The notes: generated by a model not told the origin, from the letters alone. Shown: positions 51,876 to 55,266, numbered from the stretch's first letter. The stretch: 64,000 bases of DNA from Rapana venosa (GCA_028751875.1 CM054145.1:9968967-10032966), one strand, 5' to 3'. Made by a program: numbers and translations.

Positions 51876-52672
51876 TAGCGCCCAGACCACCACTCATGGT
51901 CTAATGGATGGGGGAAAAGTTTCGGGCCCAGACGGGATACGAACCCGGACTTTTCGCTTTCTAGACAGGCGCGTTACCTCTAGACCACCGATCCACCGAT
52001 CCACTAGAGCAACAAGGAATCATTTTCAACTAAAAAACACAAAAAGAACACTTCTTAGTTTCTGCAGATTCTCTTTGTTTTCAGACAGTTAAATACAGAC
52101 AGGCATATATCAACAAAATAAATCAAATGAGAAAAAAAACGTTTTTTTAAGCTGCAGAACTTCTGACGAAAATCAGCATCTAATTTCTAAATAAAAATTG
52201 CAATACAAAGTAAAACTTGGTACATTTTACTCTTTTATTTCGAGGATAATGGAATAAGCACTCATGTGCTTTTTTTCAACCAGTCCCCTTGTGTATGCAG
52301 TTTTGTAAATTTTGTCATCCGTTCCCGTTCCCACCAGCACAAACTGGCCATTTGAATATGTTTCTGTCCATACAGATTCTGTGTCTACAAATGTGTGTTT
52401 ATACATGTACAGATGCAAGTACGCATATGTTTTACAATTTACATGTGTGTGTGTGCATGTGTGTGTGAGTGTGTGCACAAATTTGAGTCTATCAATCCAG
52501 TATTATACCGTACAGTCTCAAACAAATTACCATCCATTCGTATTTATAACAGATCATTCATTCAACATGCCCATTACAATCACTCACGTCTGGAGCTGGA
52601 GGCAGCGGCTGAGGCAGTCACAGCAACCAGCAGCAGCAGCAGCAGAGCAGACGACAAAGTAGCTTGCACCAT
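18835..52672 (-). CDS. Secreted pleiotrophin/midkine-FN3 chimeric protein (1063 aa, 19 coding exons)
   Basis: Exons are listed separately; all 18 coding junctions are phase 1 and the joined frame is 3192 bases. Domains: signal peptide 1-22; three PTN/MK C-domain-like modules at about 30-75, 82-130 and 150-190, each with C..Y..W..CD and a later C plus terminal C pattern, followed in modules 2 and 3 by lysine-rich tails (heparin-binding by analogy with midkine); eight FN3 domains at about 231-326, 327-440, 441-541, 542-642, 643-740, 741-859, 860-960 and 961-1055. FN3 1-3 resemble DCC/neogenin FN4-FN6. Most FN3 domains are split by an intron at the same place (108-base first half, ~195-base second half). 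There is no Ig domain, membrane helix or cytoplasmic tail, so it is predicted to be extracellular, perhaps a heparan-sulfate-bound matrix or guidance ligand (inference). Fusion of two genes by misprediction is the main alternative. A 5' UTR exon must exist upstream of 52699. Confidence 0.85.
19100..19190 (-). mobile_element. Hairpin-ended repeat (family B), distal fragment
   Basis: Starts TCTTCTTCTTCGTCGAACG on the plus strand and includes CGCTGCCGTTAAGCGCCTGA and CAGGCCCAGCGCATCTGA. This is the GAAGAA-tailed end of family B, lying 63 bp upstream of exon 19. Confidence 0.8.
19411..20336 (+). mobile_element. RTE-like LINE, 5'-truncated copy 2
   Basis: Nearly identical to the copy at 14251-15217: I count about four single-base differences in ~920 bp. 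The open frame to 20321 carries SPVLFNLFLENIMRE, FADDIDLM, YLGATLTKDG and WFGHVTRHNTLP, and the element ends in (TGA)n. It begins 43 bp further into the element than copy 1. Target-site duplication is weak (possibly TTATAT). It lies in the intron between exons 18 and 19, opposite to the gene. Confidence 0.9.
20551..20690. repeat. CA-rich microsatellite
   Basis: CACACA with GATTACA and ATAATCA interruptions. No other feature between the LINE and the following minisatellite. Confidence 0.9.
20930..21668. repeat. ~40-bp minisatellite carrying copies of the exon-18 splice donor
   Basis: About 17-18 units of (CA)n + CTTCACCCTGCTGACTTACA + GGCTATCT. On the minus strand each unit reads AGATAGCCTgtaagtcagca, the same as the true exon 18 end and its donor at 21670/21669. 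Unit length varies with the CA stretch (roughly 37-45 bp). Confidence 0.92.
21670..21777 (-). CDS. Midkine/FN3 gene exon 18 (first half of FN3-8)
   Basis: 108 bases, identical in length and phase to exons 9, 11, 13 and 16. It encodes VEDVTVVASPDDPYSAVVSW with the conserved B-strand Trp, then QPPSEQRGQIA. Acceptor TTTTAAAACAG has a weak pyrimidine tract; donor CCT|GTAAGT is strong and is the copied motif of the adjoining array. Confidence 0.88.
22140..22790. repeat. 39-bp minisatellite in intron 17
   Basis: About 17 units of CTTATGAAGCCATAGGCCCT + GAAGA.TTTTACACAGCTC. The unit is a multiple of three, which keeps a 223-residue minus-strand frame open (..LWLHKELYKNLQG.. repeated); I regard that as an artefact. 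The array ends 57 bp downstream of the exon 17 donor. Confidence 0.92.
22847..23041 (-). CDS. Midkine/FN3 gene exon 17 (second half of FN3-7)
   Basis: 195 bases. GYLVFSSTHRKQ..DWLVEAVHGEQLGL..LSPSTKYFFKIQARN..GFGPLSPAV: the DWV..VVGNRL and YYFKIQARN pattern of neogenin FN6. Acceptor TTATCGCAG, donor ACTG|GTGAGT. Confidence 0.92.
23042..23842. other. Intron 16-17 sequence without a recognised feature
   Basis: Contains a short family-E-like fragment near 23080-23100 (GAAATCTGCTGTAACT). No further exon was found here; the frame-compatible exons on either side make a complete FN3 domain. Confidence 0.5.
23843..23950 (-). CDS. Midkine/FN3 gene exon 16 (first half of FN3-7)
   Basis: 108 bases. 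APESAPTNVSVTQG..TVAKITWTPPVKSNGVITG, the proline-rich start, B-strand Trp and NG.ITG end of a neogenin FN6-like domain. Donor ACAG|GTAAGC. The acceptor CTGCCACAG has a poor pyrimidine tract because a minisatellite begins just upstream. Confidence 0.92.
23968..25135. repeat. ~22-bp minisatellite with a palindromic core
   Basis: Over 50 units of GTCATGACAGTGAGACATTG with variants AGAAGACATTTCC and AGTAAGGCATTG. Each unit contains the near-palindrome TGTCATGACA. There are no unique spacers, so it is not a CRISPR array. It begins about 17 bp upstream of exon 16. Confidence 0.92.
25270..25600 (-). mobile_element. SINE family E copy
   Basis: Shares with 51640-51975: CACTTTGA.CTGTGGCAGATTTCTCTGC, GCCACAAGAGCAGC, a CTCCCTGTCT..GAACTATT block, ACTCCCTTGCAGCCATAGGATC and AAGACTAGCACACAGACCAC. 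Confidence 0.65.
25691..25880 (+). mobile_element. tRNA/5S-headed SINE (family A), 3'-truncated
   Basis: GGGGACGGGATAGCTCAGTG, then CAAAGTTAAGCAGCATCAAG (5S-like), TTGGATGGGTGACCG (5S box-C-like), CAGCTGTAAATGGGTACCTG and AGGGTCAGGGAAGGTAAAGC. It joins directly to a family-B fragment near 25880. Confidence 0.88.
25881..25975 (-). mobile_element. Hairpin-ended repeat (family B), hairpin-end fragment
   Basis: AATTTCCAGAAGGTGGGGAT, GCTATTTCTACTGACAGGCC and GGCATCCCCACAGGG. Oriented head to head with the next family-B copy 37 bp away. Confidence 0.8.
26012..26332 (+). mobile_element. Hairpin-ended repeat (family B), full length
   Basis: CCCCCATGGGACGCCAGGGG..CTGTCAGTATAAACAGCATCC at the left, GGGCCTGACTTGTCAGG in the middle and CATTCGATGAAGAAGAA at the right. 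About 320 bp. Confidence 0.85.
26755..27081 (+). mobile_element. Hairpin-ended repeat (family B), full length
   Basis: Begins CCCCCTGAGAATGCCAGGGG, contains TTGTTTCTGCCTTGTTCC and GGGCCTGATCTGTCGGGCGC, and ends GAGCGTTCGACAAAGAAGAT. Confidence 0.85.
27105..27398 (-). mobile_element. tRNA/5S-headed SINE (family A), full length
   Basis: The minus strand starts GACGGGGTAGCTCAGTGGTC and ends with the GACTCC..TTTACCTTACC tail at 27105. All family blocks are present, so this copy is a good template for a consensus (about 294 bp). Confidence 0.88.
27475..27831 (-). CDS. Midkine/FN3 gene exon 15 (complete FN3-6)
   Basis: 357 bases, the only FN3 held in one exon. NSGQLKAPTDLRVYV..NSAVMSWRDP, YTVRYRAFLNDT.., LVSLEPNTRYQFSVRLNRGD and SDWSEPNVNKTFEAG: it matches neogenin FN5 features (YYTVRW, L.P.T.YEFSV, STWS). 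It carries a Ser-rich loop insertion. Acceptor CGCTTCAG, donor GCTG|GTGAGT. Confidence 0.93.
28321..28388. repeat. (CA)n microsatellite
   Basis: CACACA with ATGCAC interruptions. A family-D-like tail precedes it at 27930-28000. Confidence 0.9.
28891..29577 (-). mobile_element. tRNA/5S-headed SINE (family A) split by a nested RTE-like insertion
   Basis: SINE blocks run 28891-29078 and resume 29464-29577, ending at the GGGGGACGGGATAGCTCAGT head. The insert is flanked by the duplicated SINE bases ACTGAAGCCAA (29068-29078 and 29464-29474). Confidence 0.88.
29079..29463 (+). mobile_element. RTE-like element with internal deletion, nested in a SINE
   Basis: 385 bp flanked by an 11-bp duplication. 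The 5' part (CCCCGTGGGACTCCTGGGGA.., GGCATGTCGTAAGAGGCGAC) recurs alone at 32804-32992. The 3' part encodes GHAALL../KAMQHSWGSVTRLAQDRQEW, an RTE-type ORF C-terminus, and ends TGATGATGATG. The middle of a longer LINE is missing, so this is a non-autonomous derivative. Confidence 0.85.
29621..29806 (-). CDS. Midkine/FN3 gene exon 14 (second half of FN3-5)
   Basis: 186 bases. GYVVSYREEHSLQWSAEGV..LILPSLQPGTTYAVKVQVRT..WPASPVVTYTTPEG with the L.PGT.Y.VKV motif. Acceptor TTACACAG; donor GAAG|GTTGGT is weaker than the others. Confidence 0.9.
29835..30040 (-). mobile_element. Terminal-inverted-repeat MITE (family I), truncated
   Basis: Starts TGTGACGCTCCATCACATAG, the family-I terminal repeat, and matches 37119-37542 through GACAAAATGAGAAATTG; the other end is replaced by a family-D SINE. 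It lies 28 bp upstream of exon 14. Strand is arbitrary. Confidence 0.75.
30059..30362 (-). mobile_element. tRNA-headed SINE (family D)
   Basis: The minus strand carries a B-box-like GGGTTCGATTCCCGTTCAAG, CTCTGGAGTTAACATTAGTG, GATGAGACTATAAACCGAGG, GGCCATTGTGTGCCGGTGGG and a TTCCATATTCCTCGATATAA end. The A-box end near 30362 is replaced by other sequence. Confidence 0.85.
30478..30662 (-). mobile_element. Hairpin-ended repeat (family B), partial
   Basis: ATATTCAGAAGGTGGGGATG..GGCATCCCCACAGGG hairpin end plus the purine-rich middle; distal end missing. Confidence 0.8.
30924..31031 (-). CDS. Midkine/FN3 gene exon 13 (first half of FN3-5)
   Basis: 108 bases. VPPTVPRNVTVTQFAELAGA, VIVSWLPPQSMGESISG, with B-strand Trp and the proline-rich start. 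Acceptor TTGGCAG; a second in-frame AG (CCGACAG) 9 bases on could also serve. Donor AGTG|GTGCGT. Confidence 0.9.
31200..31380. repeat. CA-rich microsatellite block
   Basis: CACACA with short TCATTCACTCTCT and (CTAT)n interruptions. Confidence 0.9.
31478..31630. repeat. (AGT)n trinucleotide repeat
   Basis: AGT/AGA triplets that yield poly-Ser, poly-Val or poly-Thr frames on either strand; intronic, so not coding. Confidence 0.92.
31730..31976. repeat. (GT)n microsatellite, ~250 bp
   Basis: Long GT array with GGT and TATG interruptions; with 32100-32137 and 32205-32272 it makes intron 12 the most GT-rich part of the window. Confidence 0.95.
32152..32207 (-). mobile_element. Family-D SINE tail fragment
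   Basis: TTTTATATCGAGGATAATGG and AATAAGCACTTAAG, then CATCCAGT, the family-D 3' end, flanked on both sides by GT microsatellites. Confidence 0.7.
32395..32529. repeat. ~46-bp tandem repeat, three units
   Basis: AGCTTTACATCTGTCACATT + TCTTTATTTCGTTCTCTTCA + GCTAT, three copies. It ends 35 bp from the exon 12 donor. Confidence 0.92.
32564..32758 (-). CDS. Midkine/FN3 gene exon 12 (second half of FN3-4)
   Basis: 195 bases, neogenin FN6-like: GYVIYYTDDPNLPERSWVVQ, VRGDQLSNTVTDL, SARYFFKLQARNKAGAGPAT. Acceptor CTGTCCACAG, donor GACG|GTGAGA. High GC contrasts with the flanking intron. Confidence 0.94.
32804..32992 (+). mobile_element. RTE-like element 5' segment
   Basis: About 95% identical by eye to 29079-29270: CCCCGTGGGACTCCTGGGGT, GCGAGCATTGCAAGAATAGG, CCCTCCAACCAGGCATGTCG, CAGCAACAGAGAAAA. 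It stops where a family-A SINE begins, so it is either 3'-truncated or fused to it. Confidence 0.75.
32995..33193 (-). mobile_element. tRNA/5S-headed SINE (family A), 3'-truncated
   Basis: The minus strand has the GGGGACGGGAGAGCTCAGTG head at 33193, the diverged 5S-like segment and the body to GGAGAGGAGACGGGC. Confidence 0.82.
33605..33860. repeat. ~22-bp minisatellite
   Basis: About 12 units of CACATACTACAAAGTGATAA with an optional AGT, in intron 11. Confidence 0.9.
34300..34390 (+). mobile_element. tRNA/5S-headed SINE (family A), head only
   Basis: GGACAGGATAGCTCAGTGGT, CAAAGTTAAGCAGCGTCGAG and GTGGATGGGTGACAG; the SINE body is absent. It preserves the tRNA-like and 5S-like parts alone. 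Confidence 0.82.
34456..34747 (+). mobile_element. tRNA/5S-headed SINE (family A), full length
   Basis: From GGGGACGGGTTAGCTCAGTG through the 5S-like GGTTAAGCAGCATCGAGCAC and GACGGGTGACCG, to CCACATGGGTTATGGGACAC and CTTTACC. About 292 bp. Confidence 0.88.
34910..35786 (+). mobile_element. ~877-bp composite insertion with tRNA-like head, A tail and 17-bp target duplication
   Basis: Flanked by TATATACATGCAGTACA at 34893-34909 and 35787-35803. It starts with GCCGCCATGGCGCAGTGGTT, an A box (GTGGTTAGCGCC) and a B box (GGTTCGATTCCC). It has an internal A run at 35281-35290 and then a GC-rich segment (GGTGGTGTCCTGCG.., GGCGGCCGGATAGTG). It ends with ten A and (TA)n. It may be two elements joined or one long SINE or LINE derivative. 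Its right duplication ends 3 bp from the exon 11 donor. Confidence 0.75.
35807..35914 (-). CDS. Midkine/FN3 gene exon 11 (first half of FN3-4)
   Basis: 108 bases. VLPSVPLNLTSVGLDHNPSA, VMLRWQRPDKVLEPITG with B-strand Trp and the .PITG end. Acceptor GATTTTCAG, donor ACAG|GTCTGT. Confidence 0.92.
36047..36282 (-). mobile_element. tRNA/5S-headed SINE (family A) with internal deletion
   Basis: Complete 3' end (GTGTCCAATAACCTATGTGG) and body; about 60 bp of the 5S-like segment and most of the tRNA-like head are missing. Confidence 0.82.
36343..36780 (-). mobile_element. Non-LTR retrotransposon C-terminal fragment with 15-bp target duplication
   Basis: Flanked by ACCAACTTCCAGCCT (36328-36342 and 36781-36795). 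The minus-strand frame encodes METWVFTKTVKRLLKSCENR, WEDRITNEELW and RLRWFGHVQQKADH, the region after the RT domain of RTE/CR1-type LINEs. It ends in (GAA)n, like family B. 5' truncated, so not mobile by itself. Confidence 0.85.
36874..37068 (-). CDS. Midkine/FN3 gene exon 10 (second half of FN3-3)
   Basis: 195 bases, strongly neogenin FN6-like: GYMIFYSKDPILPDAAWATS, VITGNRLSTVIKDLDPNSAY, FFKIQARNKEGVGPTTSPV. Acceptor TTCAG after a GT/CA-rich tract; donor GATG|GTGAGA. Confidence 0.95.
37119..37542 (-). mobile_element. Terminal-inverted-repeat MITE (family I), full length
   Basis: Left end TG.AACGCTCCACCACAAAAT and right end ATTTCGTGGTGGAGTGTCACA are inverted repeats of about 30 bp including GAGTC(G/A)C. 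No transposase. It matches 29835-30040 and 47144-48209. It lies 50 bp upstream of exon 10. Superfamily unassigned; no clear TA duplication was seen. Confidence 0.85.
37613..37900 (+). mobile_element. tRNA/5S-headed SINE (family A), full length
   Basis: GGGGACAGGATAGCTCAGTG, GTTAAGTAGCATTGAGCATG, GTGGATGGGTGACCG, CAGCTGTAAATGGATACCTG and a GGTTATAACACCTTTACCTT end. Confidence 0.87.
38211..38318 (-). CDS. Midkine/FN3 gene exon 9 (first half of FN3-3)
   Basis: 108 bases. PSSKPADFTADISQSDPTSV, TLTWQPPEEPNGPITG: the W.PP.E.NG.ITG pattern of neogenin FN6. Acceptor TGTTACAG, donor ACAG|GTCAGT. Confidence 0.94.
38389..38707 (+). mobile_element. Hairpin-ended repeat (family B), full length
   Basis: CCCCCGTGAGGATGCTGGGG, CTGTCAGTATAAATATCATC, GGGCCTGATCTGTCAGGCGT and GAGCGTTCGAAGAAGGAG. 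About 319 bp. Confidence 0.86.
39247..40318. repeat. 36-bp minisatellite in intron 8, starting at the exon 8 donor
   Basis: About 29 units of CAAACCAAGCGGTTTTCCCA + TTTTCAACACATTCAG, with CACCATGTTCAG variants. Because 36 is a multiple of three, long frames stay open on both strands (404 residues plus, 252 minus). The last unit runs to within about 12 bases of the exon 8 splice junction. Confidence 0.95.
40330..40536 (-). CDS. Midkine/FN3 gene exon 8 (second half of FN3-2)
   Basis: 207 bases, neogenin FN5-like: KMYTVRYMQLNHLSKKDKPT, LQVDGLMPYTRFEFAVRVSQ, GSARSVWSMAVTNTTFASG, including the WSM..(N/G)TTF end. Acceptor TCTATCAG, donor TCGG|GTGAGA. Confidence 0.95.
40585..41155 (-). mobile_element. 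tRNA/5S-headed SINE (family A) split by a nested RTE-like insertion
   Basis: SINE blocks 40585-40780 and 41051-41155 are separated by a LINE fragment; the SINE bases CCAAGGCACA are duplicated at 40771-40780 and 41051-41060. Confidence 0.88.
40781..41050 (-). mobile_element. RTE-like LINE 3' end, nested in a SINE
   Basis: The minus-strand frame encodes DWAHPPKRP / HILRRDPQSITRIALHWTPE, GRRKKGRPKAMWRRTVESEM, KAMQHSWGSVTRLAQDRQEW: the typical C-terminus of an RTE ORF2. The element ends (TGATGATGATG) at 40781. 10-bp target duplication; 5' truncated at 270 bp. Confidence 0.88.
41210..41335 (-). mobile_element. SINE family F tail fragment
   Basis: TCAGCTAGAGCTCCATGG, ATAGCGAGACTTTGTGTGTG and GCCCACCATTAAAGCAGC match the family-F tail in reverse. 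Confidence 0.55.
41374..41629 (-). mobile_element. tRNA-headed SINE (family D)
   Basis: The minus strand has GGGGGACAGGATAGCTTAGT, TGGAGTTGATATG, GATGAGACTATAAACGAAGC and GGCCATTTTTGTGCTGGTAGG. 3' tail missing. Confidence 0.78.
42597..42731 (-). CDS. Midkine/FN3 gene exon 7 (first half of FN3-2)
   Basis: 135 bases. DSGNSGQLLLAPVAVKAVTV, SASAVVVSWTDSSVLKLRGG: B-strand Trp followed by D-S as in neogenin FN5 (TWADNS). Acceptor TTTGCCAG, donor GCGG|GTCAGA. Confidence 0.92.
42844..42991 (-). mobile_element. RTE-like LINE 3' end fragment
   Basis: The minus-strand frame has MWRRTVESEMKAMQHSWGSV and RQEWKRFVAALHTTGCNG, the ORF end shared with 29079-29463 and 40781-41050; a degenerate ATGA tail. A short family-B piece follows at 43004-43062. 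Confidence 0.82.
43766..43861 (-). CDS. Midkine/FN3 gene exon 6 (second half of FN3-1)
   Basis: 96 bases. PEQEYIVSVRARNKAGLGSP, LYETVRTGRDK, matching the HYVITLKA.N..GEG.PLYE end of neogenin FN4. Acceptor CCCTTGTGCAG, donor AAAG|GTAACG. Confidence 0.93.
44001..44342 (+). mobile_element. tRNA-headed SINE (family D), full length
   Basis: GGGGGACAGGGTAGCCTGGT with A-box-like TAGCCTGGTGGTTAGAG, B-box-like GGGTTTGAATCTCATTC, then the complete body and a CTTGAAATAAAAGAACAAG tail. About 342 bp. A 45-bp family-F head fragment precedes it (43950-43990). Confidence 0.88.
44480..44525 (+). mobile_element. Hairpin-ended repeat (family B), distal tip
   Basis: GCCAACAATAGTAGCTGAGC and ATTCAACGAAGAAGAA only. 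Confidence 0.55.
44878..45095 (+). mobile_element. tRNA-headed SINE (family D), 5'-truncated
   Basis: GGATGAGACTATAAACCGAA through GTGCTTATTCCATTATCCTC and an A-rich tail. Confidence 0.85.
45483..45845 (+). mobile_element. tRNA-headed SINE family J with family-F-like tail
   Basis: Head GGTATGGCTTAGTGGTTAAG and B-box-like GGGTTTGAGTCTCGG; middle shared with 5546-5830; from 45745 the tail CCGAAGTTGGAATACGGCTA, TCACGGTGGGCAAAGACGGT matches family F, so two head types share one 3' tail. Confidence 0.72.
45954..46145 (-). CDS. Midkine/FN3 gene exon 5 (first half of FN3-1)
   Basis: 192 bases. APPKLTEMRVWPLTTSVEVS, WKPPDHGTVRGYQVGYGISI, PDVYKVQVNASVLHYIIEGL: the V.GY.(I/V)GYGI..P....V.V....YYIE.L string is characteristic of DCC/neogenin FN4. 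Acceptor GGCTTTTCAACAG, donor TTAG|GTATGG. This exon links the midkine part (exon 4 upstream, same phase) to the FN3 part. Confidence 0.93.
46453..46745 (+). mobile_element. tRNA-headed SINE (family D), head-truncated
   Basis: Starts at the B-box-like CCCAGGTTCAAATCTCATTC, complete to CTTGAAATAAAAGAATGAAT. Confidence 0.87.
46853..47107 (-). CDS. Midkine/FN3 gene exon 4 (third PTN/MK module and Lys-rich tail)
   Basis: 255 bases. CKYKKGKWSDCDPAVGKKVR, TLDLKRGPSSCKKNKVHTRQ, C: the closest of the three to the midkine/pleiotrophin C-domain. It is followed by ~45 residues rich in Lys, Arg and His (KKKGKKSKGKSHRKKGRGKK..), a heparin-binding type linker. Acceptor ACTTGCAG, donor GATG|GTGAGT. Confidence 0.95.
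47484..47841 (-). mobile_element. tRNA-headed SINE (family D), full length
   Basis: The minus strand runs from GGGGGGACGGGATATCCTAG with GTGGTTAGAACATTGTACTC and GGGTTCGATTCCCGTTCAAG to the TATCCTCAATATAAAAGAAT tail. It contains a 15-bp local duplication of the ACACGTGCACAAGATGTT type. Confidence 0.9.
47846..48052 (-). mobile_element. tRNA-headed SINE (family D), head-truncated
   Basis: Second copy in tandem with the previous one, same orientation: CACAAAGTCCTTTAGATGAG.. to TTCCATTATCCTATATGG. Confidence 0.82.
48338..49010. mobile_element. piggyBac-like non-autonomous element
   Basis: Bounded by TTAA at 48334-48337 and 49011-49014, the piggyBac target duplication. Ends are imperfect inverted repeats: CCCTTCCACTGCTGG at left, and CCCGTACAGCGCGAT read inward from the right. 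Subterminal repeats of CCACGATCGTGGCCCATCG lie near the right end. No transposase frame, so a MITE. In the intron between exons 3 and 4. Confidence 0.75.
49493..49687 (-). CDS. Midkine/FN3 gene exon 3 (second PTN/MK module)
   Basis: 195 bases. GCIYVPVSSWSDCDPVTQTR, TRTLELHSKKSNQCGNNEVE, SKNC, then a basic tail KRRNGSKKKKKHGKRK. Same C..W..CDP...C...C spacing as modules 1 and 3. Acceptor AATATTTCAG; donor AAAG|GTAAAA beside an A run. Confidence 0.93.
49783..50107 (+). mobile_element. Hairpin-ended repeat (family B), full length
   Basis: CTGTGGGGATGCTGGGGGCC, GTATAAAAAGCATCCCCACC, GGACTGATTTGTCAGGCACC and a CTTTCAACAGAGAAGAAC end. About 325 bp. Confidence 0.86.
50108..50780. other. Intron 2 sequence without a recognised feature
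   Basis: AT-rich, with a short CA-rich patch at 50450-50550. No exon or known repeat family seen. Confidence 0.5.
50781..50936 (-). CDS. Midkine/FN3 gene exon 2 (first PTN/MK module)
   Basis: 156 bases. CKYNKKGVEWSPCDPALKVK, TKSLPLRKGKKGCPDPKVIT, KPCKAAG: the CKY...W..CD....K.....L......C.....(T)KPC pattern of the midkine/pleiotrophin C-domain. Acceptor AAATTTCAG, donor AATG|GTGAGC. Confidence 0.95.
51045..51125 (+). mobile_element. SINE family E fragment
   Basis: TGCTGCTCTTGTGGTGACAC, CCCTGGGCTGAGCAGCCCGA, ATTTCACGTAGAGAAATCTG: reverse complement of the start of the copy at 51640. Confidence 0.7.
51640..51975 (-). mobile_element. tRNA-headed SINE (family E), near full length
   Basis: The minus strand starts near 51985 with GGTCTAGAGGTAACGCGCCT (A-box-like) and a B box GGGTTCGTATCCCGTC, then ATTAGACCATGAGTGGTGGT, GATGAGACGATAAACCGAGG and a CTCCCCGGGGAGAGCA hairpin before the AAATCTC end. 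Confidence 0.82.
52230..52350 (-). mobile_element. Family-D SINE tail fragment
   Basis: TTTTATTTCGAGGATAATGG, AATAAGCACTCATGTGC, CAGTCCCCTTGTGTATGCAG and a CCCACCAGCACAAACTGGCC stop. Confidence 0.82.
52588..52672 (-). CDS. Midkine/FN3 gene exon 1 (start and signal peptide)
   Basis: ATG at 52672-52670. MVQATLSSALLLLLLVAVTA then SAAASSSR: a short n-region, a Leu-rich hydrophobic core and an Ala-x-Ala cleavage site (likely after residue 22). Donor AGAC|GTGAGT. An acceptor TTGCAG at 52700 opens this exon, and an in-frame upstream ATG at 52699 runs into TAG after five codons, so 52672 is the start. Confidence 0.9.
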
Positions 52673-52699
52673 TGTCAGCCTCTAACCATGTCTACTCAT

Positions 52700-54480
52700 C
52701 TGCAACAAAACGATACAGAAACATCAGTGCTAATACTTACAAGTAATGAAACAAATATTGAAAAAATCATTTCCAGCAGATCTTGTCTTCCTCCTTCTTA
52801 TCATCCATCAAGTTGGCTTTAGAAAGAATCTTTTTTTGAGTGAGTTAGAATCAGGGAGTGAAATTAAGAAATTGTTTAAACTAATATCTTTAATGGTACA
52901 CTGTACATTTCTGAACATTCATTAATTTAACACTCTGGAATTTTAAAAACAATAGAAATACAGCTTTTGTTTATAAGTTTTTGGTTGTCCTTTGGTTTGA
53001 CTGTATTAGAGTCACAGTGCAGCTCCCCCATTTAGGGACTGTACCATCAACCACATTTCAGGTCATCCCCCAGGTGTTTAGCAATAAAACCATAGCCATA
53101 ACACTCCTGTTTCACCTTTGTTGGGTTCCTCACACTGATCACAGTCACACTTTGGTCTACTAGAAAGTTCTCAATGGTTTTTCAGTTTCAGAAGTCTGTT
53201 TTGCCTCTTAGATGTGATAGTGTGAAAAATATTCCTTCTATTCTTTATGCTGGCCAAGAAATCCACTTTACTGATGCTTCACCAACTACTTACCAAATTT
53301 GACACAAAAGCTGTTCTGATCATAACATATGCTTTGAGAGAATGTGGAAAATGATTAAAAAATGGATGACATTATCTGTCATCCTGCAGATGCACCTCAA
53401 CTGGTCTTTTTTTTTAAACGTTGACCTTACTTTCACAAAAAACATTTTGGAGAATGACTGTACCTTAATTTGTTTAAAAGACAGAAAGATTAATAGTAGA
53501 AACATATATAAAACTGGTTGTAAACAAAAAGTCAAAGGGTTTTCAAACTTTCTAGTGTTCTGTTTCCCATGTAACTTACACACAATTTTGCAATCTATAG
53601 ATCTGCTATCACACACACACAACACACACACACACACACTCACACAGAGTGTTTTGCCACATGTTTATGTGTGATAATATTCTTACATATACTTTGCCTC
53701 ACACAGTCACAGATAACTCTTCTTTTGGAAGTTCACATAATTTTAAAAACACACACAAAAAAACCTTTCCTGAGCAATCAAATTGAGGGAATGTGCAGTT
53801 CATAGCAGCAAGTATACATCTGTAGTTTCTAACTTTATTTCACGTCTTTCTTCTATGCAGTCACTCCCTCTGGCAGGGGTAGGGCAGCCTTCATCAGGAA
53901 AATTCCATAGTGCCACTCCTGCTCCGCCGGGCTCTGTGACTTGGTTAGAACTATTCTTCTTTGGTTGGATTGTCAAAGGGTTGACCCAGGAAATTCTCCT
54001 GTATCTGGATTAGTCTACCTGGTCTGAAAATGTGCAAGTGATTTCCTCCTCCACCCTCCCCCCCCCCCCTCAATGATCACTATTTTTTTCAATAATTATT
54101 TTGATTATCTGACTAAAGTAGTTTCAGCGTGATAACCCATGTACTGTCAAAACTGAAAGACAAAATCAAATGAACAAATTCACCATAAATGCCTATATCC
54201 TCTGCACAATAAATGATTACATGCAACGTGTAAATCGGTTAAGCATCATCAAGAGAAAAAGCAACAGTCACAAAACAAACTAACATTCACAACCACATTG
54301 TGTTTCCGTAAACAAGCGGTGAAGCGTCGATATTCCAGATTTCCTGTAATTTGCTTCTGGGGTTACCAAGACGAAAGTCCACTGTGGTGTCGCTAAGTAA
54401 ATTTTAGTCGTTAACTGGCTCAAGATGTTTAAACTGCACAAGTGTTTTCTCGTAAAGTAGTTGTTGTCATGAAGTGGATA
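52700..54480. other. Upstream region of the midkine/FN3 gene
   Basis: No protein exon recognised. A minus-strand donor GTCTTG|GTAACC near 54366 in a locally CG-containing stretch (54300-54450) could end a 5' UTR exon; this is only a candidate. A decayed CA patch is at 53610-53645. Confidence 0.35.
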
Positions 54481-55260
54481 GGCTCAACGGAGATAAGACA
54501 TCCTCAAATGGTCTGGAAACTTGCCTCCTCGTTTCCTTCACCAGGTGGGCTGCCAATGCACAGATTGTACACAACAAGACATGTGATTCCAAATTGGACA
54601 ATTTCTGTTGTCTCTGTGAACATGCAATTTGGCAAATTAACATACACCCCACCCCCCAAAAAGTCAGGGAGTGCACATTTTACATTCACAGTCTTGAATG
54701 AGTTTTTATATGTGTAATATCTTTGTTATTGCCATAACTTTTTTTAAAAAATTGCCATTACTTTTGGTTGGGCTAAGTCCCTTGAGAAAACTAGGAATAC
54801 AAAATAAACCCAAAACAATTTATAAGTAAAAATGTATTGGAGTTAGTCCAAGAAAGCAGCAAAGCCCGCAAATCAGATTAAAAGAGAAAAATAATCACGA
54901 TGAAACAGAGAAATCAAGAGCAAGATTTGAAGAGACAGGAAAAAAAACTGGCTGGAACAACAAAAATAAATGAACACCGCGAAAAAGAAAAATTGAGAGA
55001 ACTCTTTCAACAGATCAGATTAGTCATACAAAATAAGTTATAAGCCAAAATTCAATGCATCAATACCTCAGACAGAACTGCTCTAACCGAACCAGAAGAC
55101 ATTCTAAAAAGGTGGCACGAATGCCGCAAAGCATCAATCATACACGCTTGTTCTTCCTCACGCATTTCTTTGTACAACCATTGTTCGGGATTCACAAAGC
55201 AATGACCATCAACAACAACAAACACAAAAAATAAAAACACAGAGAAAAGAAACAAGAAAA
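54481..55260. other. Non-coding, no recognised feature
   Basis: Open frames near 54442-54717 have no domain signature. No repeat family member seen. Confidence 0.45.
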
Positions 55261-55266
55261 ATATAA

